Shown here: in pieces, positions 1-6,157 of the stretch | Numbering within the stretch: position 1 is the stretch's first letter | Layout of the letters: each line of letters opens with the position of its first letter | NCBI GenBank assembly: GCA_031549965.1 | Contig: JAVBPB010000012.1 | Span: forward strand, 1-7,944 | Source: JAVBPB01 sp031549965 | GTDB taxonomy: Bacteria > Bacillota > Clostridia > Lachnospirales > Lachnospiraceae | Length of the DNA stretch: 7,944 nucleotides | Reading direction: 5' to 3' | Notes under the pieces: generated by a model | What the model was told of the DNA's origin: nothing | What the model saw: the letters and a program-made list of their open reading frames with translations, nothing else | The model's database searches: none | Position numbers and translations under genes: made by a program

Positions 1-123
<123 letters not shown>

Positions 124-247
124 TTTTATGTTTTGTTTTTATTTTTCCTTACTGCTCATTCTTGTTTTCTTTTCGTTTGTTATCAACAAATTATTTCAAC
201 TTTAGAATTGAGTTTTTTAACTCTTCTTTACGTTTTTGTTTGTCATT

Positions 248-264
248 GTTCAGTTTTCAAAGAC
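248..264 (-). promoter_or_regulatory. boxA-like antitermination element in the rRNA leader
   Basis: On the minus strand the leader between the rrn promoter and 16S contains GTCTTTGAAAACTGAAC, which matches the conserved CTTTGAAAACT element of Bacillota rRNA leaders and spacers. In that family such boxA sequences recruit NusB/NusE for rRNA antitermination. Further downstream in the leader, 210-223 can form a small hairpin (GAGTT, four-base loop, AACTC) that may belong to leader processing. The rest of 124-290 is AT-rich leader with no gene that I can support. Confidence 0.6.
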
Positions 265-294
265 CTATAGCATTCCTTTTTTGGACGCTTGTAT

Positions 295-323
295 ATTTTA
301 ACATTTTAAGATAAGCTTGTCAA
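295..323 (-). promoter_or_regulatory. rRNA operon promoter (sigma-70/SigA type)
   Basis: The minus strand shows a perfect -35 TTGACA at 318-323, a 17-nt spacer and a -10 TAAAAT at 295-300. Transcription should start near 288, leaving about 165 nt of leader before 16S. The stretch upstream of the -35, between it and the tRNA, is almost entirely A and T and could act as an UP element. The promoter lies only 27 bp downstream of the tRNA-Tyr CCA end. It is therefore the proximal of two promoters feeding the 16S gene. Confidence 0.85.
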
Positions 324-349
324 CAAGTATTTACTTAAAATATTTAAAA

Positions 350-433
350 TGGTGGTCGGGGACGGTTTCGAACCGCCGAACCCTAAGGAGCAGATTTACA
401 GTCTGCCGCGTTTAGCCTCTTCGCTACCCGACC
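350..433 (-). tRNA. tRNA-Tyr (anticodon GTA)
   Basis: The reverse complement folds as a class II tRNA of 84 nt. The acceptor GGTCGGG pairs with CCCGACC, the anticodon stem CAGA/TCTG carries the loop CTGTAAA with anticodon GTA, there is a long variable arm, and the T arm contains GGTTCGAAACC. The discriminator is A and the CCA tail is encoded. It closely resembles Bacillus tRNA-Tyr in the D and variable arms (TAGCGAAG, GGCTAAACGCGG, CTCCTT). It has its own promoter upstream, and no terminator separates it from the following rRNA promoter. It is therefore probably co-transcribed with 16S and released by 5' and 3' processing. Confidence 0.97.
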
Positions 434-465
434 ATTTGTTGCATCTCAATTAAGAGCGCTCATTT

Positions 466-494
466 ATTTTACTACACCAAAAAACTAAAATCAA
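466..494 (-). promoter_or_regulatory. promoter of tRNA-Tyr (distal rrn promoter)
   Basis: The minus strand has -35 TTGATT at 489-494, a 17-nt spacer and -10 TAAAAT at 466-471. The predicted start is near 459-461, about 26 nt before the tRNA, and just downstream is the palindrome GAGCGCTC (453-460). The region directly upstream of the -35 (498-521) consists of A and T tracts that look like an UP element. The -10 and spacer length are identical to those of the rrn promoter at 295-323, which supports both calls. Confidence 0.7.
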
Positions 495-545
495 GAGCTT
501 TTTTTATTTTTTTCAAAAAATCTCTTATTGCTTTTTCTTTTTCAA

Positions 546-588
546 CAAAAAAGGTGCAACTTCTTTCTTTTTTTAGAAGTTAACACCT
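546..588 (-). terminator. Rho-independent terminator of the mnmG-rsmG-parAB-DUF951 operon
   Basis: On the minus strand the arm AGGTGTTAACTTC (588 to 576) pairs with GAAGTTGCACCT (563 to 552). This gives a 6-bp stem and a 5-bp stem separated by a small internal mismatch, with a 12-nt A-rich loop. A run of six T follows immediately (552-547). It lies 32 nt after the stop codon of the DUF951 gene. The plus-strand reading lacks a good T run, so it works mainly in the operon direction. Confidence 0.85.
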
Positions 589-620
589 ATATATATTATA
601 TAAGGAAAGAAAATATCACT

Positions 621-800
621 TTATTCCTTATTTGGTCTTTTTTTAATTCTTTTATCTAATTCAAAACTTGAAATCATTATTATTCTTTTACAACCGACAC
701 ACTCAAGTTTTACATCTGCACCATTTCTAATAACTTTCCATTTATTAGAACCACATACATGTTCCTTTTTTGTTTCAATTATTTGATCTAATATATACAT
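621..800 (-). CDS. DUF951 family small protein (YyzM-like)
   Basis: This 59-residue protein is encoded from an ATG at 800-798 to a TAA at 623-621, starting 10 nt after the parB stop. Its core, with HVCGSNKWKVIRNG at residues 14-27 and CVGCKRIIMI at 34-43, matches DUF951. That is the family of Bacillus YyzM, whose hallmark is HPCG-N-W---R-G followed by C-GC. His14, Cys16, Cys34 and Cys37 look like a zinc-ribbon ligand set, but metal binding is inferred. The function is unknown in the family. In many Bacillota the gene sits next to parB, often before ychF, and that context is kept here except that an rRNA/tRNA locus follows. A weak ribosome site, GTAGGTG, lies about 8 nt upstream. It is the last gene of the operon, directly before a strong terminator. 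Confidence 0.93.
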   Translation of the reverse strand: MYILDQIIETKKEHVCGSNKWKVIRNGADVKLECVGCKRIIMISSFELDKRIKKRPNKE

Positions 801-810
801 AAATATACAC

Positions 811-1635
811 CTACTTTGAAAGTTTCTCTAAAATTTCTTCCAACATCTTTTCATCAGCAACTTGAAATATTATTTTTTTATTCTTTATGGATATTTTAAC
901 ATTATATTTTTCACTTAATGTCTTCTCATATTTTTCAAAATAATTTATATTATCTTTTCTTACATCAACTTGTTCTTTATCTTGTCTAACAATTTTTTCA
1001 ATATCGCGAACACTTAATTCTTTTTCGACTATTAGATTAGCTAAATTATTTATTAAATCAATGTCTTCTAGTTTTGATAAAACTCTAGCATGCCCCATTG
1101 AAATCATTCCTGAATCAACCATTTCTAAAACATTATTGGGCAAATTAAGTAACCCAAGCATGTTAGTAACATGACTACGACTCTTTCCAACCTTTAGTCC
1201 GACATCCTTTTGCGTTAAATCAAGTTCTCTCATTATTTGCAAATAACCTTTAGCCTCTTCAATCGGACTTAAATCTTCTCTTTGTAAATTTTCTATTAAA
1301 GCTATTTGAATCATTTTTTCTTTTTCATACATTCTAACAATTGCTGGAATAGTTTTAAATCCCAACAACTTACATGCTCTATATCTTCTTTCTCCAGCAA
1401 CAATTGAATAATAGCCATTCATTTTTTTCACTATGATTGGTTGAAAGATACCATGCTCTTTTATAGATTCTGATAATTCTTTTATTTTTTCTTCATTAAA
1501 TAAATATCTTGGTTGATAAGGATTAGGTTTTATTTCATCAAGTGGTAATTCAATAATAGCCTCAGAATCATCAACCTTATATTCATTTTCTTGTAATAAA
1601 TCTTTTAATCCTTTTCCAAGGATATTTTTATTCAT
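811..1635 (-). CDS. parB: chromosome partitioning protein ParB/Spo0J
   Basis: This 274-aa ParB-type protein should bind centromere-like parS sites and CTP, slide as a clamp, and stimulate the ParA ATPase during origin segregation. The order of parts is canonical. An N-terminal ParA-stimulating tail (NKNILGKGLKDLL, residues 2-14) comes first, then the ParB/CTPase domain from about 28 with NPYQPR (38-43), GERRYRA (81-87) and ENLQREDLSPIEEA (115-128). A helix-turn-helix follows at about 141-163 (TQKDVGLKVGKSRSHV), then a C-terminal dimerisation region to 274. The length is normal for Spo0J. Its ATG overlaps the parA stop by 8 nt (ATGAATAA), so translation is probably coupled. No second ParB paralogue (Noc) is visible and no parS consensus (TGTTTCACGTGAAACA) was spotted in the window. 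Confidence 0.97.
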   Translation of the reverse strand: MNKNILGKGLKDLLQENEYKVDDSEAIIELPLDEIKPNPYQPRYLFNEEKIKELSESIKEHGIFQPIIVKKMNGYYSIVAGERRYRACKLLGFKTIPAIVRMYEKEKMIQIALIENLQREDLSPIEEAKGYLQIMRELDLTQKDVGLKVGKSRSHVTNMLGLLNLPNNVLEMVDSGMISMGHARVLSKLEDIDLINNLANLIVEKELSVRDIEKIVRQDKEQVDVRKDNINYFEKYEKTLSEKYNVKISIKNKKIIFQVADEKMLEEILEKLSK

Positions 1636-2401
1636 TTTCCTTCACCAACTCTTTCGCAAGTTCTTTATATTGTTTAGATGCCGGACAATGTGGAGCAAAG
1701 GCAATAACTGACTTTCCGTGTGTTGGAGCTACTTGAGCTTTAACATTACTATTAATTATTGTTTTAAATACTTTTTCTCCAAAATATTCTTTTATTTCAT
1801 TAACTATTGCCCAAGATGCAGTAACTCGTTTATCAAGCATAGTTAATAAAATTCCTTCAATTTGTAATTCTTTATTATTTATTTTTTTGCGTTTTTGAAC
1901 AATTTTAATTGTATTTAATAATTGCGTTAATCCATCAATGGCTAAAAATTGACATTGAACAGGAATTAAGACAGAATCAGCTGCATATAAACTATTTAAA
2001 GTAATTATACCTAAAGACGGCGGGCAATCAAAAATAATATAATCGTATTTTTCTTTTAGTGGTTCTAATCTATGCGATAATATAAACTCACGATCAGGAT
2101 TATCTAATGTTTTTATCTCTAAAGCTGCCAAATCAATGTTCGCAACAATCATATCAACAGTAGAAAACTTTGGTTTAACAATTAATTTGTTAATATTAAC
2201 ATCACTTGTAAACGCATCAAAAATTGTATATTCAATGGTACTTCTATTAATACCTAAGCTTAGTGATGCACTTCCTTGTGGGTCTAAATCAACAAGTAAT
2301 ACCTTTTTATTAAGTTTTCCTAAAGCATCAGCAAGATTAACACTCGTTGTTGTCTTTCCTACTCCACCCTTTTGATTTGTTATTGCGATTATTTTGCCCA
2401 T
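1628..2401 (-). CDS. parA: chromosome partitioning ATPase ParA/Soj
   Basis: This 257-aa ATPase of the ParA/MinD type uses ATP-dependent dimerisation and nucleoid DNA binding to move ParB-parS complexes. The deviant Walker A box KGGVGKTT is at residues 11-18, Walker A' at VDLDPQGS (37-44), and Walker B at IIFDCPP (122-128). PVQCQFLAIDGLTQLL (147-162) matches the Soj family. The C-terminal segment is unusual: canonical Soj reads roughly NVRLSEAPSHGKPI, then YDP-S-GA--Y. Here it is NVKAQVAPTHGKSVI (219-233) followed by FAPHCPASKQY (235-245), so several otherwise conserved positions differ. The ATG at 2401-2399 has a good ribosome site (AAAGGA) overlapping the rsmG stop. It lies 13 nt after rsmG and overlaps parB by 8 nt. 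Confidence 0.96.
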   Translation of the reverse strand: MGKIIAITNQKGGVGKTTTSVNLADALGKLNKKVLLVDLDPQGSASLSLGINRSTIEYTIFDAFTSDVNINKLIVKPKFSTVDMIVANIDLAALEIKTLDNPDREFILSHRLEPLKEKYDYIIFDCPPSLGIITLNSLYAADSVLIPVQCQFLAIDGLTQLLNTIKIVQKRKKINNKELQIEGILLTMLDKRVTASWAIVNEIKEYFGEKVFKTIINSNVKAQVAPTHGKSVIAFAPHCPASKQYKELAKELVKENE

Positions 2402-2414
2402 GTTGGCACTTCCT

Positions 2415-3110
2415 TTACAATGGTTTGTTTTTAATTAGATTAAAACTTCTTGGATATTTATTTGGTGATTCTTTCACCTTTTCAATAATAATAATTTCTC
2501 TTTCTCCATTATTATCTGGCAAAGACAGTTTATTAACCCCAATAACCTTCCCACCAAGTAAAGAAATTGCTTTCTTTGCTTCTTCTAATTCCTCATCACC
2601 ACTAATCCCTTTCATGGCAATAAATTTCCCACCAATCTTCACTAGTGGCAAACATAATTCAGTTAAAATATTCAATCTTGCTACGGCCCTACCAGTAACA
2701 ACATCAAATGTCCCTCGTTTTGTTTGAGCAAATTCTTCAGCTCTAGCATGTAATGCTTTAACATTATCTAACCCTAGTTTTTTTATTAATTCGTTTAAGA
2801 ACACTATTCTTTTATTTAAAGCATCAATAATAGTTACTTCAATGTCATTATTACAAATAGCATTAGGAATACTAGGAAATCCTGCGCCACTACCAACATC
2901 ACATAAAGTGATTTTTCCTTTTGGTAAAAAACCACTTAGCGTTAATGAATCTAAAAAATGTTTAGTATAAACTTCATCTTCTTTGGTAATTGCTGTTAAA
3001 TTAACAAATTCATTATAAGAAACAAGAAACTCAAAGTAAGTTTTAAATTGTTCAAGCTTAACATTGTCTAATTCAATATTAAATTTTTTTACTTCTTCCA
3101 AAAAACTCAC
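2415..3110 (-). CDS. rsmG: 16S rRNA (guanine-527-N7) methyltransferase RsmG (GidB)
   Basis: This 231-aa cytoplasmic SAM-dependent methyltransferase makes m7G at the position equivalent to E. coli 16S G527; loss of the enzyme is known to give low-level streptomycin resistance. Motifs visible are NLTAI (37-41), HFLDSL (51-56), the SAM-binding loop CDVGSGAGFPSIP (70-82), VTGRAVA (138-144) and the C-terminal KYPR (218-221) ending in KNKPL. The length is typical. The start is a GTG (3110-3108) that shares one base with the mnmG stop in TAGTG. The ribosome site AGGAG lies about nine bases upstream inside the end of mnmG, which favours translational coupling. The mnmG-rsmG-parA order is a standard Bacillota arrangement near the replication origin. 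Confidence 0.97.
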   Translation of the reverse strand: MSFLEEVKKFNIELDNVKLEQFKTYFEFLVSYNEFVNLTAITKEDEVYTKHFLDSLTLSGFLPKGKITLCDVGSGAGFPSIPNAICNNDIEVTIIDALNKRIVFLNELIKKLGLDNVKALHARAEEFAQTKRGTFDVVTGRAVARLNILTELCLPLVKIGGKFIAMKGISGDEELEEAKKAISLLGGKVIGVNKLSLPDNNGEREIIIIEKVKESPNKYPRSFNLIKNKPL

Positions 3111-4972
3111 TAGTTATTTCTCCTATTCATCGTTTCAACGTAAACTAATAATATCGCAATATCAGCAGGATTAACTCCACTAATACGTGATGCCTGACCT
3201 ATCGTTTTAGGTCTAACTTTCTTTAATTTATCCCTAGCTTCTAATGCTAAATTCGGAACTTTGTCATAATCAATATCATCAGATATATTTTTCGCATCAA
3301 CACTTTTCATCTTATCAGCTTGTGCTTTTGCTTTATTAATGTAACCTGCATATTTAACTTCTATTTCTACTTGAGCCAAAATTTCCTCATCAATGTAAAC
3401 ATTCGCTAGCTCACAAATATTATGATAACTTATTTCTGGACGTTTAATTAATTCAAAAGCTGTAACACTTTCTGTTAACGCTGTTGAACCTAAATTTTCT
3501 AAATATTTATTATTCGTTTCATTTTTAATTATTTTTAAAGTTTTTAATAACTCAATTGTTTTACTTATTTCTTCTTTTTTATTATTTAATTTTGCAAATT
3601 GCTCATCATTAATTAAACCATATTTATAACCATATTCTCTTAATCTTAAATCTGCATTATCATGTCTTAGCAATAATCGATACTCAGCTCTTGATGTAAG
3701 TAATCTATATGGTTCTTTAGTTCCCTTAGTCACTAAATCATCAATCAAAACACCAATATACGCTTCGCTTCTATCAAGAATCAAAGGTTCTATTCCTTTT
3801 ATTTTAGATGTTGCGTTAATTCCTGCAATCAAGCCTTGCCCAGCCGCCTCTTCGTAACCACTAGTACCATTAATTTGTCCTGCACAAAATAATCCTCTTA
3901 TTAATTTTGTTTCAAGCGTTGGCCATAGATTTAATGGATTTATCGCATCATATTCAATTGCATAAGCATAACGTATAACTTCGCAATCTTTCAACCCTGG
4001 TAACAATCTTATCATTTTATCCTGTATGTCAATTGGCATACTTGTAGAAAATCCTTGAATATACGTTTGGTCTAAATATAAACTTTCGGGTTCAAAAAAT
4101 ACTTGATGTCTTTCTTTATCGGAAAACCTAACTATTTTATCTTCAATTGAAGGACAATATCTAGGTCCTATTCCCTCAACAATTCCGCCATACATCGCAC
4201 TTTTACTTAAATTGTCTGTTATAGTTTTATGAATATCTAAATTTGTATAGGTCAAATGACATGAAACATTAACTCCAGTTAAACTATCATATCCCTTATC
4301 AAAACTAAATTTCCAAGGATAAGCATCCCCTGGCTCTTCACTTGTTTGTGTAAAATCAATAGTTGAAGTTTTAATTCTTGCCGGCGTTCCTGTTTTTAAT
4401 CTTTGAACATCAAATCCTAATTCTTTTAATTGCATACTAATGCCTTTAGTTGTTCTTTGATCATCAGGACCACTTTCGTGTGTTGTATGTCCTCTTAAAA
4501 CTCGACTATTCAAAAAAGTACCAGTAGTTAAAATCACAGACTTTCCTTCAATAACAGTACCATCTTCTAATTTAACACCTTTTACAATATTATTTTCAAT
4601 AATCATTTTATCAACATAACTTTCAAGCAAATCTAAATTTTCAAGATGCTTTAAGTACTTTAACATTTCTTTTGGATATAGCACTTTATCTGCTTGAGCC
4701 CTTAACGCCCTTACAGCCGGTCCTTTTGAACTATTTAACATTTTCATTTGGATTTGGCACATATCGGCATTTTTACCCATATATCCTCCAAGTGCATCTA
4801 TTTCCCTTACTACTATACCTTTTGCTGGTCCTCCAATTGATGGGTTACATGGCAAAAAAGCAACCATTTCTAGGTTACCAGTTATAAGTATCGTCTTTAA
4901 ACCCATTTTAGCAGGGGCGATTGCCGCTTCACATCCAGCATGTCCACCACCAACTACAATTACATCATACAT
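3110..4972 (-). CDS. mnmG: tRNA uridine-5-carboxymethylaminomethyl modification enzyme MnmG (GidA)
   Basis: This FAD protein works with MnmE to place the (carboxymethyl)aminomethyl group on wobble uridine 34 of several tRNAs. From the start used here it has 620 residues, within the usual 620-630. Seen are the FAD-binding GGGHAG (8-13), PCNPSIGG (41-48) with the conserved Cys42, SSKGPAVRALRAQAD (81-95), GPRYCPSIEDKIVRF (269-283) with the second conserved Cys273, and GLFCAGQINGTSGYEEAAGQG (about 360-380). The C-terminal helical domain that binds MnmE follows. An ATG eight codons upstream (4996) is in frame, but it has no ribosome site and lies at or before the predicted transcription start. The ATG at 4972 has GGTGG six bases upstream. 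It is the first gene of its operon; mnmE, often next door, is not here. Confidence 0.96.
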   Translation of the reverse strand: MYDVIVVGGGHAGCEAAIAPAKMGLKTILITGNLEMVAFLPCNPSIGGPAKGIVVREIDALGGYMGKNADMCQIQMKMLNSSKGPAVRALRAQADKVLYPKEMLKYLKHLENLDLLESYVDKMIIENNIVKGVKLEDGTVIEGKSVILTTGTFLNSRVLRGHTTHESGPDDQRTTKGISMQLKELGFDVQRLKTGTPARIKTSTIDFTQTSEEPGDAYPWKFSFDKGYDSLTGVNVSCHLTYTNLDIHKTITDNLSKSAMYGGIVEGIGPRYCPSIEDKIVRFSDKERHQVFFEPESLYLDQTYIQGFSTSMPIDIQDKMIRLLPGLKDCEVIRYAYAIEYDAINPLNLWPTLETKLIRGLFCAGQINGTSGYEEAAGQGLIAGINATSKIKGIEPLILDRSEAYIGVLIDDLVTKGTKEPYRLLTSRAEYRLLLRHDNADLRLREYGYKYGLINDEQFAKLNNKKEEISKTIELLKTLKIIKNETNNKYLENLGSTALTESVTAFELIKRPEISYHNICELANVYIDEEILAQVEIEVKYAGYINKAKAQADKMKSVDAKNISDDIDYDKVPNLALEARDKLKKVRPKTIGQASRISGVNPADIAILLVYVETMNRRNN

Positions 4973-4999
4973 AAAAAAACCACCAATCTGTACCATAAC

Positions 5000-5028
5000 A
5001 TTTTATCACTATTCTTTACAATAGTAAA
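5000..5028 (-). promoter_or_regulatory. promoter of the mnmG operon
   Basis: The minus strand shows -35 TTTACT (5023-5028), a 17-nt spacer and -10 TAAAAT (5000-5005). The predicted start is near 4993, about 20 nt before the preferred mnmG start codon. A 6-bp inverted repeat, ACTATT/AATAGT (5008-5013 and 5020-5025), lies within the spacer and touches the -35. It could be an operator or chance in AT-rich DNA. The promoter is the only reasonable one in the 158-nt gap between the upstream terminator and mnmG. Confidence 0.6.
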
Positions 5029-5100
5029 GTTTTAGAAAAGTATGTTTAGACTTATTAAATCATATTTATGAAATTTTACTATTTTTTAGCATATAAAATA

Positions 5101-5126
5101 AATAAAAAGGTGAAATAATCACCTTT
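5101..5126 (-). terminator. Rho-independent terminator after the M42 peptidase gene
   Basis: On the minus strand AAAGGTGA (5126-5119) pairs perfectly with TCACCTTT (5113-5106) around a five-base loop, followed by T-rich TTATT. It starts 4 nt after the stop codon of the M42 peptidase gene and separates the gltS operon from the mnmG promoter. Confidence 0.88.
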
Positions 5127-5130
5127 ATCT

Positions 5131-6156
5131 TTACTTAGTTAAATATAAATACAATAACTCCATCGTATTATTAATTGCATCCATATGAGTTCTTTCCATT
5201 CCATGAGAAGCATGTACTCCAGGACCAATTAAAGCCCCTTTACAATCAACACCAGCACGCCATGCTGCCCCAATATCCGAACCATAAAAAGGAAATATAT
5301 CTACTACATAGTTTAATTTTGCATTTTTAGCAAGATTAATTAATCTCGTAGTTAACTCATAATCATAAGGTCCACCACTATCTTTTGCTGCAATACTAAC
5401 AGCAAATTCATTTCCAGCCAAATCTTTACCAACACAGCCCATATCAACAGTAACAAACTCATCAATTTTATCACTAACAGCAGCTGCACCATGTCCAACT
5501 TCTTCTTGATTAACAAAGTAAACGAAAGTATCATACTTTGGCATAGTATTTTTATCTTTTAATTCCTTTAATACAGCCAAAATAGCACAAACTGAGCCTT
5601 TATCATCAATAAATCTTGATTTTAAGAATCCTGAATCAGTAATTGTCATTTTCGGATCGATAAAAATATAATCTCCATTTTGAATCCCTAATTTTTCTAC
5701 ATCTGCCTTCGACTTAACAACTTCATCAATTCTAATTGTCATTGTATTAAAATCTCTTGGCTTACTTTTACTATCTTCATATACATGAGCAGATGGTGAT
5801 GTTGATAAAATTGTACCTGTATAAACTTTATTATCTCTAGTTAATATTTCACAATATTCACCATCAAGTGTTGGAGCACTTGGTCCACCAACATTCGTGA
5901 TATTTAAAGTTCCATCACCATTTATAGATCTAACCATTAATCCTAGAGTGTCAACATGCGCTGATGTCGCTACTGTTTTTTCACTACTTTGACCTTTGAT
6001 TTTTACAACTATATTACCTTTATTTGTTACTTCACCATTATAGCCAATTGATTTAAGAATTTCAATTAATTCTTGATTGATTTCTTGGTGATATCCGCTT
6101 GGTGAATTAGTTGTAAAAATACGATACATTATTGATTCTAAAAATATTTTATCCAT
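5131..6156 (-). CDS. M42 family metallo-aminopeptidase
   Basis: This 341-aa cytoplasmic dinuclear metal aminopeptidase of the M42 (PepA/FrvX/YsdC) group is expected to form large tetrahedral complexes that trim short peptides. Metal and catalytic motifs are all in place: AHVDT (66-70, ligand His67 and Asp69), FIDDKGSV (182-189, bridging Asp), NQEEVGHG (216-223, catalytic and ligand Glu pair 218-219), VDMG (237-240) and ERTHMDAI (321-328, ligand His324). The inserted PDZ-like domain lies roughly at 75-170. Length is normal. The ATG is one base after the gltS stop and has no convincing ribosome site close by, so expression probably depends on coupling to gltS. Substrate preference cannot be read from the sequence; some M42 enzymes are glutamyl aminopeptidases, which would fit the neighbour. 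Annotation as an endoglucanase, common in this family, would be wrong. Confidence 0.93.
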   Translation of the reverse strand: MDKIFLESIMYRIFTTNSPSGYHQEINQELIEILKSIGYNGEVTNKGNIVVKIKGQSSEKTVATSAHVDTLGLMVRSINGDGTLNITNVGGPSAPTLDGEYCEILTRDNKVYTGTILSTSPSAHVYEDSKSKPRDFNTMTIRIDEVVKSKADVEKLGIQNGDYIFIDPKMTITDSGFLKSRFIDDKGSVCAILAVLKELKDKNTMPKYDTFVYFVNQEEVGHGAAAVSDKIDEFVTVDMGCVGKDLAGNEFAVSIAAKDSGGPYDYELTTRLINLAKNAKLNYVVDIFPFYGSDIGAAWRAGVDCKGALIGPGVHASHGMERTHMDAINNTMELLYLYLTK

Positions 6157-6157
6157 A

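Noticed and set aside
493..526. AT-rich hairpin AAGAG/CTCTT with an inner T/A stem, considered as a second terminator
   Set aside because: The outer stem is only five base pairs with an eight-base bulge, and no clean T run follows on the minus strand. The A/T tracts are better explained as an UP-like region before the tRNA-Tyr promoter.
2136..2727. Two plus-strand open frames opposite parA and rsmG
   Set aside because: Both lie antisense to clearly conserved proteins, have no ribosome site or homology, and show the hydrophobic bias expected from the reverse strand of AT-rich coding DNA.
4672..4887. Plus-strand open frame opposite mnmG
   Set aside because: It is antisense to the conserved FAD-binding region of MnmG and its translation resembles no known family.
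5352..5534. Minus-strand 60-codon frame inside the M42 gene
   Set aside because: It is an alternative frame of the peptidase active-site region, where the M42 motifs are intact in the main frame.
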